Shown: positions 18,004 through 25,543 of the stretch, piece by piece
Position numbering within the stretch: position 1 is the stretch's first letter
Layout: every line of letters starts with the position of its first letter
Assembly: GCA_964016105.1 (NCBI GenBank)
Contig: CAXHEX010000009.1
Coordinates: 135,517 to 199,516, forward strand
Direction of reading: 5' to 3'
Length of the DNA stretch: 64,000 nt
Origin: Ketobacter sp964016105
GTDB lineage: Bacteria; Pseudomonadota; Gammaproteobacteria; Pseudomonadales; Ketobacteraceae
Notes under the pieces: generated by a model
Database searches by the model: none
The model's input: the letters and a program-made list of their open reading frames with translations, nothing else
What the model was told of the DNA's origin: nothing
Translations under genes and position numbers: made by a program

Positions 18004-20073
18004 ATGAAGAATAAACTATTGCTGCCCTTTGCCCTTGTTCCCTGCATGGGGCTTTATTCTAACCAGTCAATAGCATCCTACGAAAATGAAGATCTCTTTA
18101 GTCTCGACCTAACCCAATTAATGAACATTCGGGTGGATTCAGCAACCAAGCGACCACAAACTCTCGCTGACACCGCTGCGGCCATTTACGTGATTTCCCA
18201 GGAAGAGATCAGACGCTCAGCCGCCACAACAATACCGGACGTGCTGCAACTGGCTCCCGGAGTTGAAGTGGCTCGCATCAACGGCTCAACCTGGGCCGTC
18301 ACCGTGAGAGGCTTCCAGACACAATTTGCCAACAAGCTTCTGGTCTTGATAGACGGACGCAGTGTGTACACTCCGTTGTATTCCGGAGTGTATTGGGACA
18401 GTCATATGCCCCTGCTGGAAGACATTGATCGCATCGAAGTGATTCGCGGCCCAGGCAGCAGCCTGTGGGGATCCAATGCGGTAAATGGGGTAATCAACAT
18501 TATCACCAAACAAAGCATAGACACCGTGGGGCAGCTGGTGAGTGCAGGAGCCGGTAATGTAGAAGAAGGGTTTGTGCGCTATCGAGGTGGGCATGAGTTC
18601 GAACAGGGAGCCTTTCGCTACCACGCTCAATATCGGGAGGTGGACGATTCCATTGATCACGCCACGGGTGAGGACGCTGGAGACGATTGGCGAGTGGGTT
18701 CCGTTGGCTTCCGCACGGACTGGCAGACTGAACACAGCGACAAATTTACCCTGCAAGGGGACTACGTAAAAACAGACAAAAACAACAACTTCTACCTGGA
18801 GCCCTATACCATGCAACAGGTGCCCGAAGCTCGTAGTAATATTTCCGCCGAAAGCGCAAATATTCTGGGTCGTTGGACTCACCCCTATTCACAGGGAAAC
18901 TCCCACATTATGCAGGCCTACGTGGATTGGTCTGATCGCGAAGAAAGCACCTACCGTTATCAGAGGACAACGGTGGATATCGACTATCAATTTAATCATC
19001 AAAAGTCAGAGCTCCAACAATTTACCTGGGGCTTTAGCTACCGTTGGATTGATGACGAATACCAAGGCAGCTTCGCATTAGAATTGCTAGACCCGGAACT
19101 TGAATATCATTTAGCCACTGCCTTCTTCCAGGATGAAATTTACCTTTCCAAGGATCTTACCTTAATAGCAGGGGTGAAATTAGAGGATTCACATTACACC
19201 GACTTTGATTACCAACCCAGCCTGAGATTACTGTGGAACAGCAATCAAAACCTAACCCTTTGGGCAGCCGCTTCACGGGCTATACGAACCCCATCCCGGG
19301 CAGGAAAGAGCATGATAATCCGAGGTGCCCTACCCGACTCCATTCAACAAGTGGTAAAAAATGGGATTTTCAACCAAACCGGGTTACCTCCCGCCGTGGG
19401 CACGGTGATTGGCCAACTGGAAGGGTCAGAACAATTTGAGGCGGAGTCCATGAGAGCGTACGAGCTGGGCTTGCGCAATCAGGTTAATTCCCAATTGTTT
19501 GTGGACGCCACCGTCTTCCATCACGAGTACAAGCACCTGCGCACCTTCGAAATCGCTAATCCGGCAGTGAGTGTATTGGATACTGATCAGGCCACTTATT
19601 ACGTGGCCAGTGGAAACTTTGTTTATGGCAATGAAGCGGACGCTAGCGCCCATGGGTTTGAACTGGCTGCCAATTGGAATCCCTATGGTAAGTGGCAAAT
19701 GAAGTTAAGTTACAGCTACCTTAATATGGTGGTGGAACCCTACCAAGGGGAGACCGCCACTGGCGCATCGGAATTCAGTGATCAATCCCCCCTACATCAA
19801 GCCCGGTTCAGATCCTGGCATGAATTTGGTGACAGCTGGGAGTTTGACTGGTCTGTTAAATACTACGATGAATTACCGAACGATGACATAAGTGACTACA
19901 CCGATCTGGATGTCCGCTTGAGCTATCTGATTTCCAACGAGTTTGAAGTTTCATTAGTGGGCAAGAACCTGATCGACACTCCCAGAGTCGAGTTTGAAGA
20001 CACCATACAAGGCCCCTACCGAACGGAGATGCGCCGATCTATTTATGCCCAGTTCACCTGGCGTTCTCAATAA
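18004..20073 (+). CDS. TonB-dependent outer-membrane receptor
   Basis: This 689-residue protein is an outer-membrane gated channel powered by TonB-ExbBD for uptake of a metal complex, vitamin or other bulky ligand. Residues 1 to about 25 form a Sec signal peptide (hydrophobic core LLLPFALVPCMGLY, cleavage near SIAS). The plug domain at about residues 50-165 contains IPDVLQLAPGVEVARI, VRGFQTQFANKLLVLIDGRS, IEVIRGPGSSLWGSNAVNG and VINIITK, followed by a beta-barrel to the C-terminus (RRSIYAQFTWRSQ). The last residue is Gln rather than the usual terminal aromatic. The DLTQLMNIRVDSATKRPQ start resembles a subfamily annotated as iron-complex or cobalamin-type receptors. The substrate cannot be told, and btuF is 10 kb away, so I do not call it BtuB. 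Confidence 0.9.
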   Translation: MKNKLLLPFALVPCMGLYSNQSIASYENEDLFSLDLTQLMNIRVDSATKRPQTLADTAAAIYVISQEEIRRSAATTIPDVLQLAPGVEVARINGSTWAVTVRGFQTQFANKLLVLIDGRSVYTPLYSGVYWDSHMPLLEDIDRIEVIRGPGSSLWGSNAVNGVINIITKQSIDTVGQLVSAGAGNVEEGFVRYRGGHEFEQGAFRYHAQYREVDDSIDHATGEDAGDDWRVGSVGFRTDWQTEHSDKFTLQGDYVKTDKNNNFYLEPYTMQQVPEARSNISAESANILGRWTHPYSQGNSHIMQAYVDWSDREESTYRYQRTTVDIDYQFNHQKSELQQFTWGFSYRWIDDEYQGSFALELLDPELEYHLATAFFQDEIYLSKDLTLIAGVKLEDSHYTDFDYQPSLRLLWNSNQNLTLWAAASRAIRTPSRAGKSMIIRGALPDSIQQVVKNGIFNQTGLPPAVGTVIGQLEGSEQFEAESMRAYELGLRNQVNSQLFVDATVFHHEYKHLRTFEIANPAVSVLDTDQATYYVASGNFVYGNEADASAHGFELAANWNPYGKWQMKLSYSYLNMVVEPYQGETATGASEFSDQSPLHQARFRSWHEFGDSWEFDWSVKYYDELPNDDISDYTDLDVRLSYLISNEFEVSLVGKNLIDTPRVEFEDTIQGPYRTEMRRSIYAQFTWRSQ

Positions 20074-20234
20074 CGCCACCACTGGCAACGAGACAATTCT
20101 TGCCATTACCTGAAACCCAAAAGCAATCAAACCATCACCAGCCCATGATGGGTGGCGTTATTTAATGGGAATCATGTGGCATTGTAAGGGAACTTTTGTA
20201 TCATGTCAGACCTCAACCAATCGGAGGTAGAACC

Positions 20235-21059
20235 ATGCTTGAAGACTTAATACCAAAAGAAGCCACCCAAGAGCTCGTGATGGACTGGGGCATCAGTATC
20301 GGGCTGGCGATCATCGTATTTGTGGTGGGTCGCATCGTTGCAAATATCATCGTCAAAATAGTCAAACACGGCCTCGAAAGAAGCGGCATGGACACCCTGC
20401 TGGTTAATTTCGTCACAAACATACTGCGTTGGGTGCTGGTCCTTTTTGTTATCATCGCAGCCTTAGAACAATTAGGGGTAGATACAACGTCTTTGGTGGC
20501 CTTACTGGGTGCTGCTGGTATCGCCGTGGGTTTGGCGTTAAAGGATTCGCTGCAAAATTTTGCGTCCGGAGTGATGCTCATTATCTTCCGCCCCTTCAAG
20601 ACCGGTGACTTTGTAGAAGCGGGTGGTGTTGCCGGCGTGGTGGAGAACATTGGCATTTTCACCACTCTCATGAAAACCGGCGACAATAAAGAAGTGATCG
20701 TTCCAAACGGTGCTGTCTACAGCGGAACTATTACCAATTATTCTGCCCGACCCACCCGTCGAGTGGATATGGTTTTTGGTATTGGATATGACGCAGACAT
20801 ACGGGAAGCAAAAAATATTCTGCAAAAGATTGTAGGAGAAGACGAGCGCGTGTTACCAGACCCCGCTCCGGTAATCGCCGTGTCAGAGCTGGCGGATTCT
20901 TCTGTTAACTTTGTGGTGCGCCCTTGGGTTAAAGCATCAGATTATTGGGCGGTACTCTGGGACACAAATGAAAAAGTGAAATACGCATTTGATGAGGCCG
21001 GCATTAGCATACCGTTCCCACAAATGGACGTTCACTTGGACAAACCAGAAGAAAAATAA
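20235..21059 (+). CDS. mscS: Small-conductance mechanosensitive channel MscS
   Basis: This 274-residue inner-membrane channel releases solutes on hypo-osmotic shock. There are three N-terminal membrane helices at about residues 15-40, 58-82 and 88-118. The third is the Gly/Ala-rich pore helix (LLGAAGIAVGLALKDSLQNF), followed by the cytoplasmic beta domain with IIFRPFKTGDFVEAGGVAG, VIVPNGAVYSGTITNYS and VFGIGYDADI. Length matches E. coli MscS (286). The start at ATG 20235 was chosen because CGGAGG sits just before it; an in-frame ATG at 20196 lacks this signal. It stands alone and is followed by a strong terminator. Confidence 0.95.
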   Translation: MLEDLIPKEATQELVMDWGISIGLAIIVFVVGRIVANIIVKIVKHGLERSGMDTLLVNFVTNILRWVLVLFVIIAALEQLGVDTTSLVALLGAAGIAVGLALKDSLQNFASGVMLIIFRPFKTGDFVEAGGVAGVVENIGIFTTLMKTGDNKEVIVPNGAVYSGTITNYSARPTRRVDMVFGIGYDADIREAKNILQKIVGEDERVLPDPAPVIAVSELADSSVNFVVRPWVKASDYWAVLWDTNEKVKYAFDEAGISIPFPQMDVHLDKPEEK

Positions 21060-21067
21060 CTAAAGTA

Positions 21068-21099
21068 AAAAAGGGTGTAGCTTGCGCTACACCCTTTTT
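21068..21099. terminator. Bidirectional rho-independent terminator between mscS and csp
   Basis: A perfect stem is formed by AAAAAGGGTGTAGC (21068-21081) and its complement (21086-21099) around a 4-base loop. The A and T runs at its ends serve both convergent genes. Confidence 0.93.
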
Positions 21100-21102
21100 G
21101 TT

Positions 21103-21315
21103 TTACTCAACAACTGTGACGTTTTCCGCCTGAGGACCTTTCTGACCTTGGGTAACGCTAAATTGAACACGTTGCCCCTCGGCCAGGGTTCTGAAACCTG
21201 ATCCGGAAATTGCGCTAAAATGGACAAATACATCAGGGCCATTGTCCTGTTCAATGAAACCAAAACCTTTAGACTCATTGAACCATTTTACTTTGCCGCT
21301 GGAAGGGTTAGACAT
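21103..21315 (-). CDS. Cold-shock domain protein (CspA family)
   Basis: This 70-residue single OB-fold protein binds RNA or single-stranded DNA and acts as an RNA chaperone. The RNA-binding motifs are intact: RNP1 KGFGFI at residues 16-21 and RNP2 VFVHF at 29-33, with KVKWFNESKG at the start and GPQAENVTVV near the end. Length equals the family norm. ATG 21315 is preceded by AGGT at workable spacing. A strong promoter about 100 bases upstream gives a leader of roughly 95 nt, and cold-shock genes often regulate through such leaders. I cannot tell whether this paralogue is cold-induced or constitutive. Confidence 0.95.
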   Translation of the reverse strand: MSNPSSGKVKWFNESKGFGFIEQDNGPDVFVHFSAISGSGFRTLAEGQRVQFSVTQGQKGPQAENVTVVE

Positions 21316-21330
21316 AACAATACCTGGCTT

Positions 21331-21362
21331 TTAAACAAACATTTCTGTGGTTAAACAAACAT
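21331..21362 (-). repeat. 12-base direct repeat in the csp leader
   Basis: On the coding strand ATGTTTGTTTAA occurs twice exactly, with a 20-base period (plus-strand positions 21331-21342 and 21351-21362), inside the 5' leader just upstream of the csp ribosome-binding site. It may be a protein- or RNA-contact element; function unknown. Confidence 0.6.
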
Positions 21363-21416
21363 AAATCGACTACAAATCAACGCAATTACCGCTGGTAAAA
21401 TAGCGCTTTCATTCCG

Positions 21417-21444
21417 ATTATAACCACCGCCACCCCCCCGTCAA
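21417..21444 (-). promoter_or_regulatory. Promoter of csp
   Basis: On the minus strand TTGACG (21444-21439), a 16-base G-rich spacer and a perfect TATAAT (21422-21417) form a sigma-70 promoter. Transcription would start near 21410, about 95 nt before the csp ATG. Confidence 0.8.
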
Positions 21445-21595
21445 CGGTATTTACGACCAATCTAGGTGTTTTGGAATGCTTTGTAATTGAACAGTAATAT
21501 GACGCTCCTAATTTGGGCACAAACAGGCGAGCCATGTTGCAACAGGAGGCACTACTCACAAAAAGATCAGCTGGAGCCCCCTGATTGAGACAATA

Positions 21596-21618
21596 AACCG
21601 CCCCATTAGCGGGGGTTA
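21596..21618 (-). terminator. Probable terminator after the two-domain GST-like gene
   Basis: On the minus strand an AACCCCCGC / GGGGCGGTT hairpin (TAAT loop, two mismatches) is followed by TTATTG. It lies 17 bases past the stop codon of the upstream gene. The stem is imperfect. Confidence 0.5.
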
Positions 21619-21634
21619 ATCTCTAACATGGTGC

Positions 21635-22426
21635 TCAGTCCAGCGCACCATAGGTTACGTTCAAATAGTCAAGAATATCGGCTGATTCAAACAAGTCCGC
21701 ACCGGTATTAGGATCAAGCAGATAAGGTACTTGCACATTGCCATGCTCAGCATAAAACTGTGAACGTTTAGTGTTGGGTAACGGCTTGTAGCTGCCCAGG
21801 TGCAATCGAAAATTCGCAGGACCCACATCAGCCCGCTGCTGCTTGCCAATATTAATAAGCAAATATTGCAGCTCAAGCTCACACAGTCTTTCCCGAACAA
21901 GCCTGGAATACGGACTGGATTCAAAACTGAATAGCGTCAAATGTTTGTGAGCGGGTTTAGACGGCGCCACTTCCAAACCGCGGGAGCCACGTACAATGGT
22001 GGCCATCCTGGATCGAAACAGGCTGCTGTCAGTGGCAACCAAATTAGCCGGCGATGGTTTATTGGCGTAGTGCTGAAACAAATATTCCACTATCTGGTCA
22101 CTGCCACCTATCTGAGTATCCGTGTTGGGATCCACTAAATATGGCACCTGGTCTGATCCGGATAACTCGCGCAATTGCGGTAGGAAACGATCCCCCCCCA
22201 TGGGGATTGGCAAAACTAAAATGTCTAAATTTAACTCAGTTACAGCCTGCCGAACCATTCGACAACTGGCACAGCCTTCACGGTCGTATAGACGTAAAAA
22301 TTGCGCTGGCTGCTCCACTGTCCGGCTCCCAAAGCTACCACGCCAACCCATTAACGTGGATGCCAACACCGATGTACCCACATCCACTGCACGACTGACA
22401 TCAATTTTCATCATGGCCCTACCCAT
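21635..22426 (-). CDS. Protein with two glutaredoxin/GST N-terminal-like domains
   Basis: The 263 residues contain two thioredoxin-fold GST_N-type domains in tandem. Domain 1 (about 42-125) has LRLYDREGCASCRMVR with a CxxC redox-type motif and a QVPYLVDPNTDTQIGGSDQI cis-Pro/Ser signature. Domain 2 (about 163-263) has LTLFSFESSPYSRLVRE (SPYS replaces CxxC) and VQVPYLLDPNTGADLFES. No GST C-terminal helical domain is present. This layout suggests a thiol-disulfide or glutathione-binding role. The first ATG (22426) lacks a ribosome-binding site, whereas AGGG precedes the ATG pair at 22414/22411, so the protein may start four or five residues later. It stands alone, between csp and a divergent orphan gene. 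Confidence 0.82.
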   Translation of the reverse strand: MGRAMMKIDVSRAVDVGTSVLASTLMGWRGSFGSRTVEQPAQFLRLYDREGCASCRMVRQAVTELNLDILVLPIPMGGDRFLPQLRELSGSDQVPYLVDPNTDTQIGGSDQIVEYLFQHYANKPSPANLVATDSSLFRSRMATIVRGSRGLEVAPSKPAHKHLTLFSFESSPYSRLVRERLCELELQYLLINIGKQQRADVGPANFRLHLGSYKPLPNTKRSQFYAEHGNVQVPYLLDPNTGADLFESADILDYLNVTYGALD

Positions 22427-22606
22427 AAACTGAGACGAAGATATTGGCCGGGAAGTATGCGCTCTTGAAAATTACTGGGCAAGCAAAGTACAGATCGATT
22501 TAAAAACATGAAAGAACTCTCAATGTTTACAAATAGAAACAGACAAAAGGAGGAGATACAGGATAGTGTTACACCGTCCCAACTCCCATACGCCAAGGAG
22601 GGATTC

Positions 22607-23071
22607 ATGACCCAAAAAAATGTATCACCCCCGGTAGTAGATTATCGTCTGGCACACAGATTATCCCGGCGTCACGACGTGGCTTTCTTAAAATCTATTG
22701 TGGCTGCCAGTGATATGGAAAACGTGTTGCTTTCCAAAGACATCAAAAACTGGTTGGACCAGCAAGACTGTCACGCCCTGGATATCATCGGCAAACTTCA
22801 CATTCTGCTGGAATTGGAAAAACAAGAAAGCAAGAGACACTTTGGCTTTCAGTTTCGTGGCCAGGCCATGGCTTTTCAAATCGTCTATATTGACCAGGCA
22901 GCTTGGAAAAAGCGCATATACAGAGAAAGGCGAACTGGGGAAAACTGCCGCAGGGTACAAAGGATGCTGCACATGTACCTCTTCGATGAGATCCATTTAT
23001 CCAAATCACAACGGTTACGCATAGCCAAAGAAATGATGCTGGATCATACACAAACCGACGAATACGCCTGA
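22607..23071 (+). CDS. Hypothetical protein (154 aa)
   Basis: I do not recognise a family. The ATG at 22607 was chosen because AAGGAGGG lies 4-5 bases upstream; the frame is open further upstream to an ATG at 22508 without such a signal. The product (MTQKNVSPPVVDYRLAHRLS...) is charged, has no signal peptide or membrane helix, and looks mostly helical. Its C-terminal part is Arg/Lys-rich (WKKRIYRERRTGENCRRVQRM) and ends LRIAKEMMLDHTQTDEYA. It is probably cytoplasmic. It has its own transcription unit between the GST-like gene and tRNA-Ser. A second strong ribosome-binding-like sequence, AAGGAGGAG near 22547, has no start codon at normal spacing. Confidence 0.7.
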   Translation: MTQKNVSPPVVDYRLAHRLSRRHDVAFLKSIVAASDMENVLLSKDIKNWLDQQDCHALDIIGKLHILLELEKQESKRHFGFQFRGQAMAFQIVYIDQAAWKKRIYRERRTGENCRRVQRMLHMYLFDEIHLSKSQRLRIAKEMMLDHTQTDEYA

Positions 23072-23148
23072 TCGACCCTTAACAGCTTTCTTGAGCCCGT
23101 CAGCCTGATTGACTAAAAGCGCAGTAGGTTATACGAGCTCGGGGCTAA

Positions 23149-23239
23149 TGGCGGTCAGGGAGGGATTCGAACCCTCGATACGCTATAAACGTATACACGC
23201 TTTCCAGGCGTGCTCCTTCAACCACTCGGACACCTGACC
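23149..23239 (-). tRNA. tRNA-Ser (anticodon GGA)
   Basis: This is a class II tRNA of 91 nt including CCA. The acceptor GGTCAGG pairs with CCTGACC, the anticodon stem CACGC/GCGTG flanks loop CTGGAAA, there is a long variable arm (TATACG...CGTAT), and the T arm is GAGGGTTCGAATCCCTC. Discriminator G and CCA are encoded. It reads UCC and UCU codons. Confidence 0.96.
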
Positions 23240-23259
23240 ATTCTCAAAAAGAGGCGCGT

Positions 23260-23288
23260 ACCTTACTGGTTTTACCGCTAAATATCAA
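23260..23288 (-). promoter_or_regulatory. Promoter of tRNA-Ser
   Basis: On the minus strand TTGATA (23288-23283), a 17-base spacer and TAAGGT (23265-23260) are followed by the GC-rich discriminator ACGCGCC, as in stable-RNA promoters under stringent control. It lies just past the stop codon of the nitroreductase gene, which may also read into the tRNA. Confidence 0.65.
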
Positions 23289-23294
23289 TCACTA

Positions 23295-23846
23295 TTAGCT
23301 ACGATACTCCACTATATCCGCCAGGTCCTGCTGTTCCGCTTGTCGTGGCTCCCCCACCGGTGTTCCCAAATAGAGAAAGCCGATAATCTGCTCCGTCTCC
23401 GCCAGGGATAGATACTGGCGCACCTGAGGCGCTTCTGTAATTGATCCTGTGCGCCACATACAACCGAAGCCCTGGTGGTGGGCCGCCAACTGTATATGCT
23501 GAGCGGCAATACCCGCAGCCACTTGCTGTTCCCATAGGGGAATTTTGTTGTGCTCCGGATCCAGCTTCGCCACCACCACCACGATCATCGGAGCCCTTAG
23601 GGGTTTGGCTCTGAGGCGGTCCCGCTTTATCTCATCCCCTCCTTCCAGAGTTTGCGCAAAGGCATCACCCAGTTCCCTCAGCGCGCCCTTCTCTAACACC
23701 ACGAAACGCCAAGGTTTCAAACGTCCATGATCAGGTGCTCTAATGGCGCATTTGAACATAGTCTGTAATTCTTGGAGGGATGGAACGGGCTCGCTCAGCT
23801 TTGGAGTGGAGACTCTGGTCAGCATGTTATTCAATGCATCGGTCAT
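23295..23846 (-). CDS. ydjA: Nitroreductase family protein, YdjA type
   Basis: This 183-residue FMN-dependent NAD(P)H oxidoreductase of the compact YdjA branch matches E. coli YdjA (183 aa) along its length. Shared features include the FMN-phosphate region IRAPDHGRLKPWRFVV at about 34-49, RAPMIVVVVAKLD, PLWEQQVAAGIAAQ, QGFGCMWRTGSITEAPQVR and IGFLYLGTP. The natural substrate of YdjA is not settled. It is upstream of tRNA-Ser on the same strand and has no other partner. Confidence 0.9.
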   Translation of the reverse strand: MTDALNNMLTRVSTPKLSEPVPSLQELQTMFKCAIRAPDHGRLKPWRFVVLEKGALRELGDAFAQTLEGGDEIKRDRLRAKPLRAPMIVVVVAKLDPEHNKIPLWEQQVAAGIAAQHIQLAAHHQGFGCMWRTGSITEAPQVRQYLSLAETEQIIGFLYLGTPVGEPRQAEQQDLADIVEYRS

Positions 23847-24141
23847 TCATTTGCCTTTGTTTTCATCAACTAAATCCTGCTTTATGATAACTTATCTTAT
23901 TAAGTGGTGGTAATTGCCACCTTAATCATTATATTGAATCCAGCATCTCTACAGGACAGGTAGCAGGACCGGTAGAAAGTTGGGCTGGTAGATCTGGTTA
24001 ACAAAAATAATGTTCAACAGATAACCAGCGATTAATTTAGGGACTGCTCTATACTTAACACTATTTACAATAATTATCCGATAACCTATTGTTATGACGA
24101 AAGTTAGATCGTATTTATTTTTTCATTTAGGCCAACTTTAG

Positions 24142-25542
24142 ATGGCAGAAAACTTTGCCTTTGACCTGGCAACCAATCAAAAGCTTAACAAGGTGCTTCC
24201 GCCCCAGCAGATTCGGCTCTTTGCCTATTTCATAATGGCAGCCATCGTGGCCGCAGCCATCTTTGCTGGAGACCTTAGCCGGGATTTATGGTGGGCATCA
24301 GCCCTGGCCGTGGCCTATCCGCTACTGTCCCACTTTGTTACCACCAATCTCCGCTCCCGTGCAGGGTCCACCACCAATAGTGTCTTAATTCTATCGGACA
24401 CCGCAGTGGGGGGTAGCGCCATTGTGCTATTCCAATTCGATCCGGCGTTGTCGCTGTTTTTGTTTCTGATTTTCAGCACCGGCACCATCACCATCGGCGG
24501 CATATTCGGCTGGGTAGTAAGCACTTGTACCCTGCTTCTTGGCATCATATTCGGGCTGGTTATATTTGGACTACCAGAATTAAATTTTCAGTCACCTAAC
24601 CTGATCACCTTGGTGTCAGGCATCATGGGTTGTGCGCTATTCGCCGGAACGCTCGGCTATTTTTCATTCAAGCAAACCAAAACCCTTATTTCCATACAGA
24701 GGGAACTAAAGAGTCGACAACAGGAATCCGTTAACCTATCGAGGAAGTTATCCAAGTATCTGCCACCACAAGTTTGGGGTGCCATCTTCTCCGGAGAGAC
24801 CGAGGTAAAGCTGGAAACCCAGCGTAAAAAACTCACCGTGTTCTTTTCCGACATAAAAGGTTTTGCCGAAATTTCTGAAGAACTGCAGCCGGAAGCTCTG
24901 ACGGATTTGCTCAACAGTTATTTCACAGAAATGTCCAGGATTGCCCTCAAATACGGGGGCACCATCGACAAGTTTGTGGGCGACGCCATTTTGATATTTT
25001 TTGGCGACCCCACGTCCCGTGGCCCCAAGCAAGACGCCATTGCCTGCGTTTCCATGGCATTGGAAATGCGCAAAAAAATGAAAATTCTTCGTCAACAATG
25101 GCGAAAAGGCGGCATCAGCAAGCCCCTTCAAGTGCGCATGGGGATCAATACCGGTTATTGTACCGTTGGTAATTTTGGTGCAGAAACCCGTATGGACTAC
25201 ACCATCATAGGTCGTGAGGTAAACCTGGCGAGCCGCTTAGAATCCGTTGCCCAACCCGGGGAAGTATTGATCGCAGAATCCACCTATAGCTTAGTTCGCG
25301 ATGTGATCATGTGTCGCGACCGTGGCCAAATCAACGTGAAAGGATTCAGCAAGACCGTGCCAATCTATGAAATTGTGGACCATCGCAAAGAACTGGGCGC
25401 GTCCCAAAGCTTTCTTGAGTGTGAGCGGGACGGTTTCACCTTGTTTGTTGATATTGATAAAATTCACAATTACGACAAGAACTCAGTGGTTGAAGCCCTG
25501 GAAGAAGCAGCGCAGCGCATACGCGACAAGTTGATAGTGTGA
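24142..25542 (+). CDS. Class III adenylate cyclase with six-helix-type membrane domain
   Basis: This 466-residue enzyme makes cAMP from ATP. Residues about 22-175 form five or six membrane helices, residues 176-215 a helical linker (SIQRELKSRQQESVNLSRKL), and the cyclase homology domain spans about 228-415. Metal-binding aspartates are D237 (FFSDIKGF) and D281 (FVGDAILIFFGDP). K277 (TIDKFVGD) and D352 (MDYTIIGREVNLASRLE) are the adenine-selecting pair, and N361 and R365 the transition-state residues, so an active adenylate cyclase is expected. The tail after 415 has no known domain. Its stop codon is one base from the next start, which makes an operon with the AbgT-family transporter. Confidence 0.92.
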   Translation: MAENFAFDLATNQKLNKVLPPQQIRLFAYFIMAAIVAAAIFAGDLSRDLWWASALAVAYPLLSHFVTTNLRSRAGSTTNSVLILSDTAVGGSAIVLFQFDPALSLFLFLIFSTGTITIGGIFGWVVSTCTLLLGIIFGLVIFGLPELNFQSPNLITLVSGIMGCALFAGTLGYFSFKQTKTLISIQRELKSRQQESVNLSRKLSKYLPPQVWGAIFSGETEVKLETQRKKLTVFFSDIKGFAEISEELQPEALTDLLNSYFTEMSRIALKYGGTIDKFVGDAILIFFGDPTSRGPKQDAIACVSMALEMRKKMKILRQQWRKGGISKPLQVRMGINTGYCTVGNFGAETRMDYTIIGREVNLASRLESVAQPGEVLIAESTYSLVRDVIMCRDRGQINVKGFSKTVPIYEIVDHRKELGASQSFLECERDGFTLFVDIDKIHNYDKNSVVEALEEAAQRIRDKLIV

Positions 25543-25543
25543 G

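Noticed and set aside
18004..20073. Naming the TonB-dependent receptor btuB because btuF is in the window
   Set aside because: The genes are 10 kb apart and the receptor sequence does not identify the ligand.
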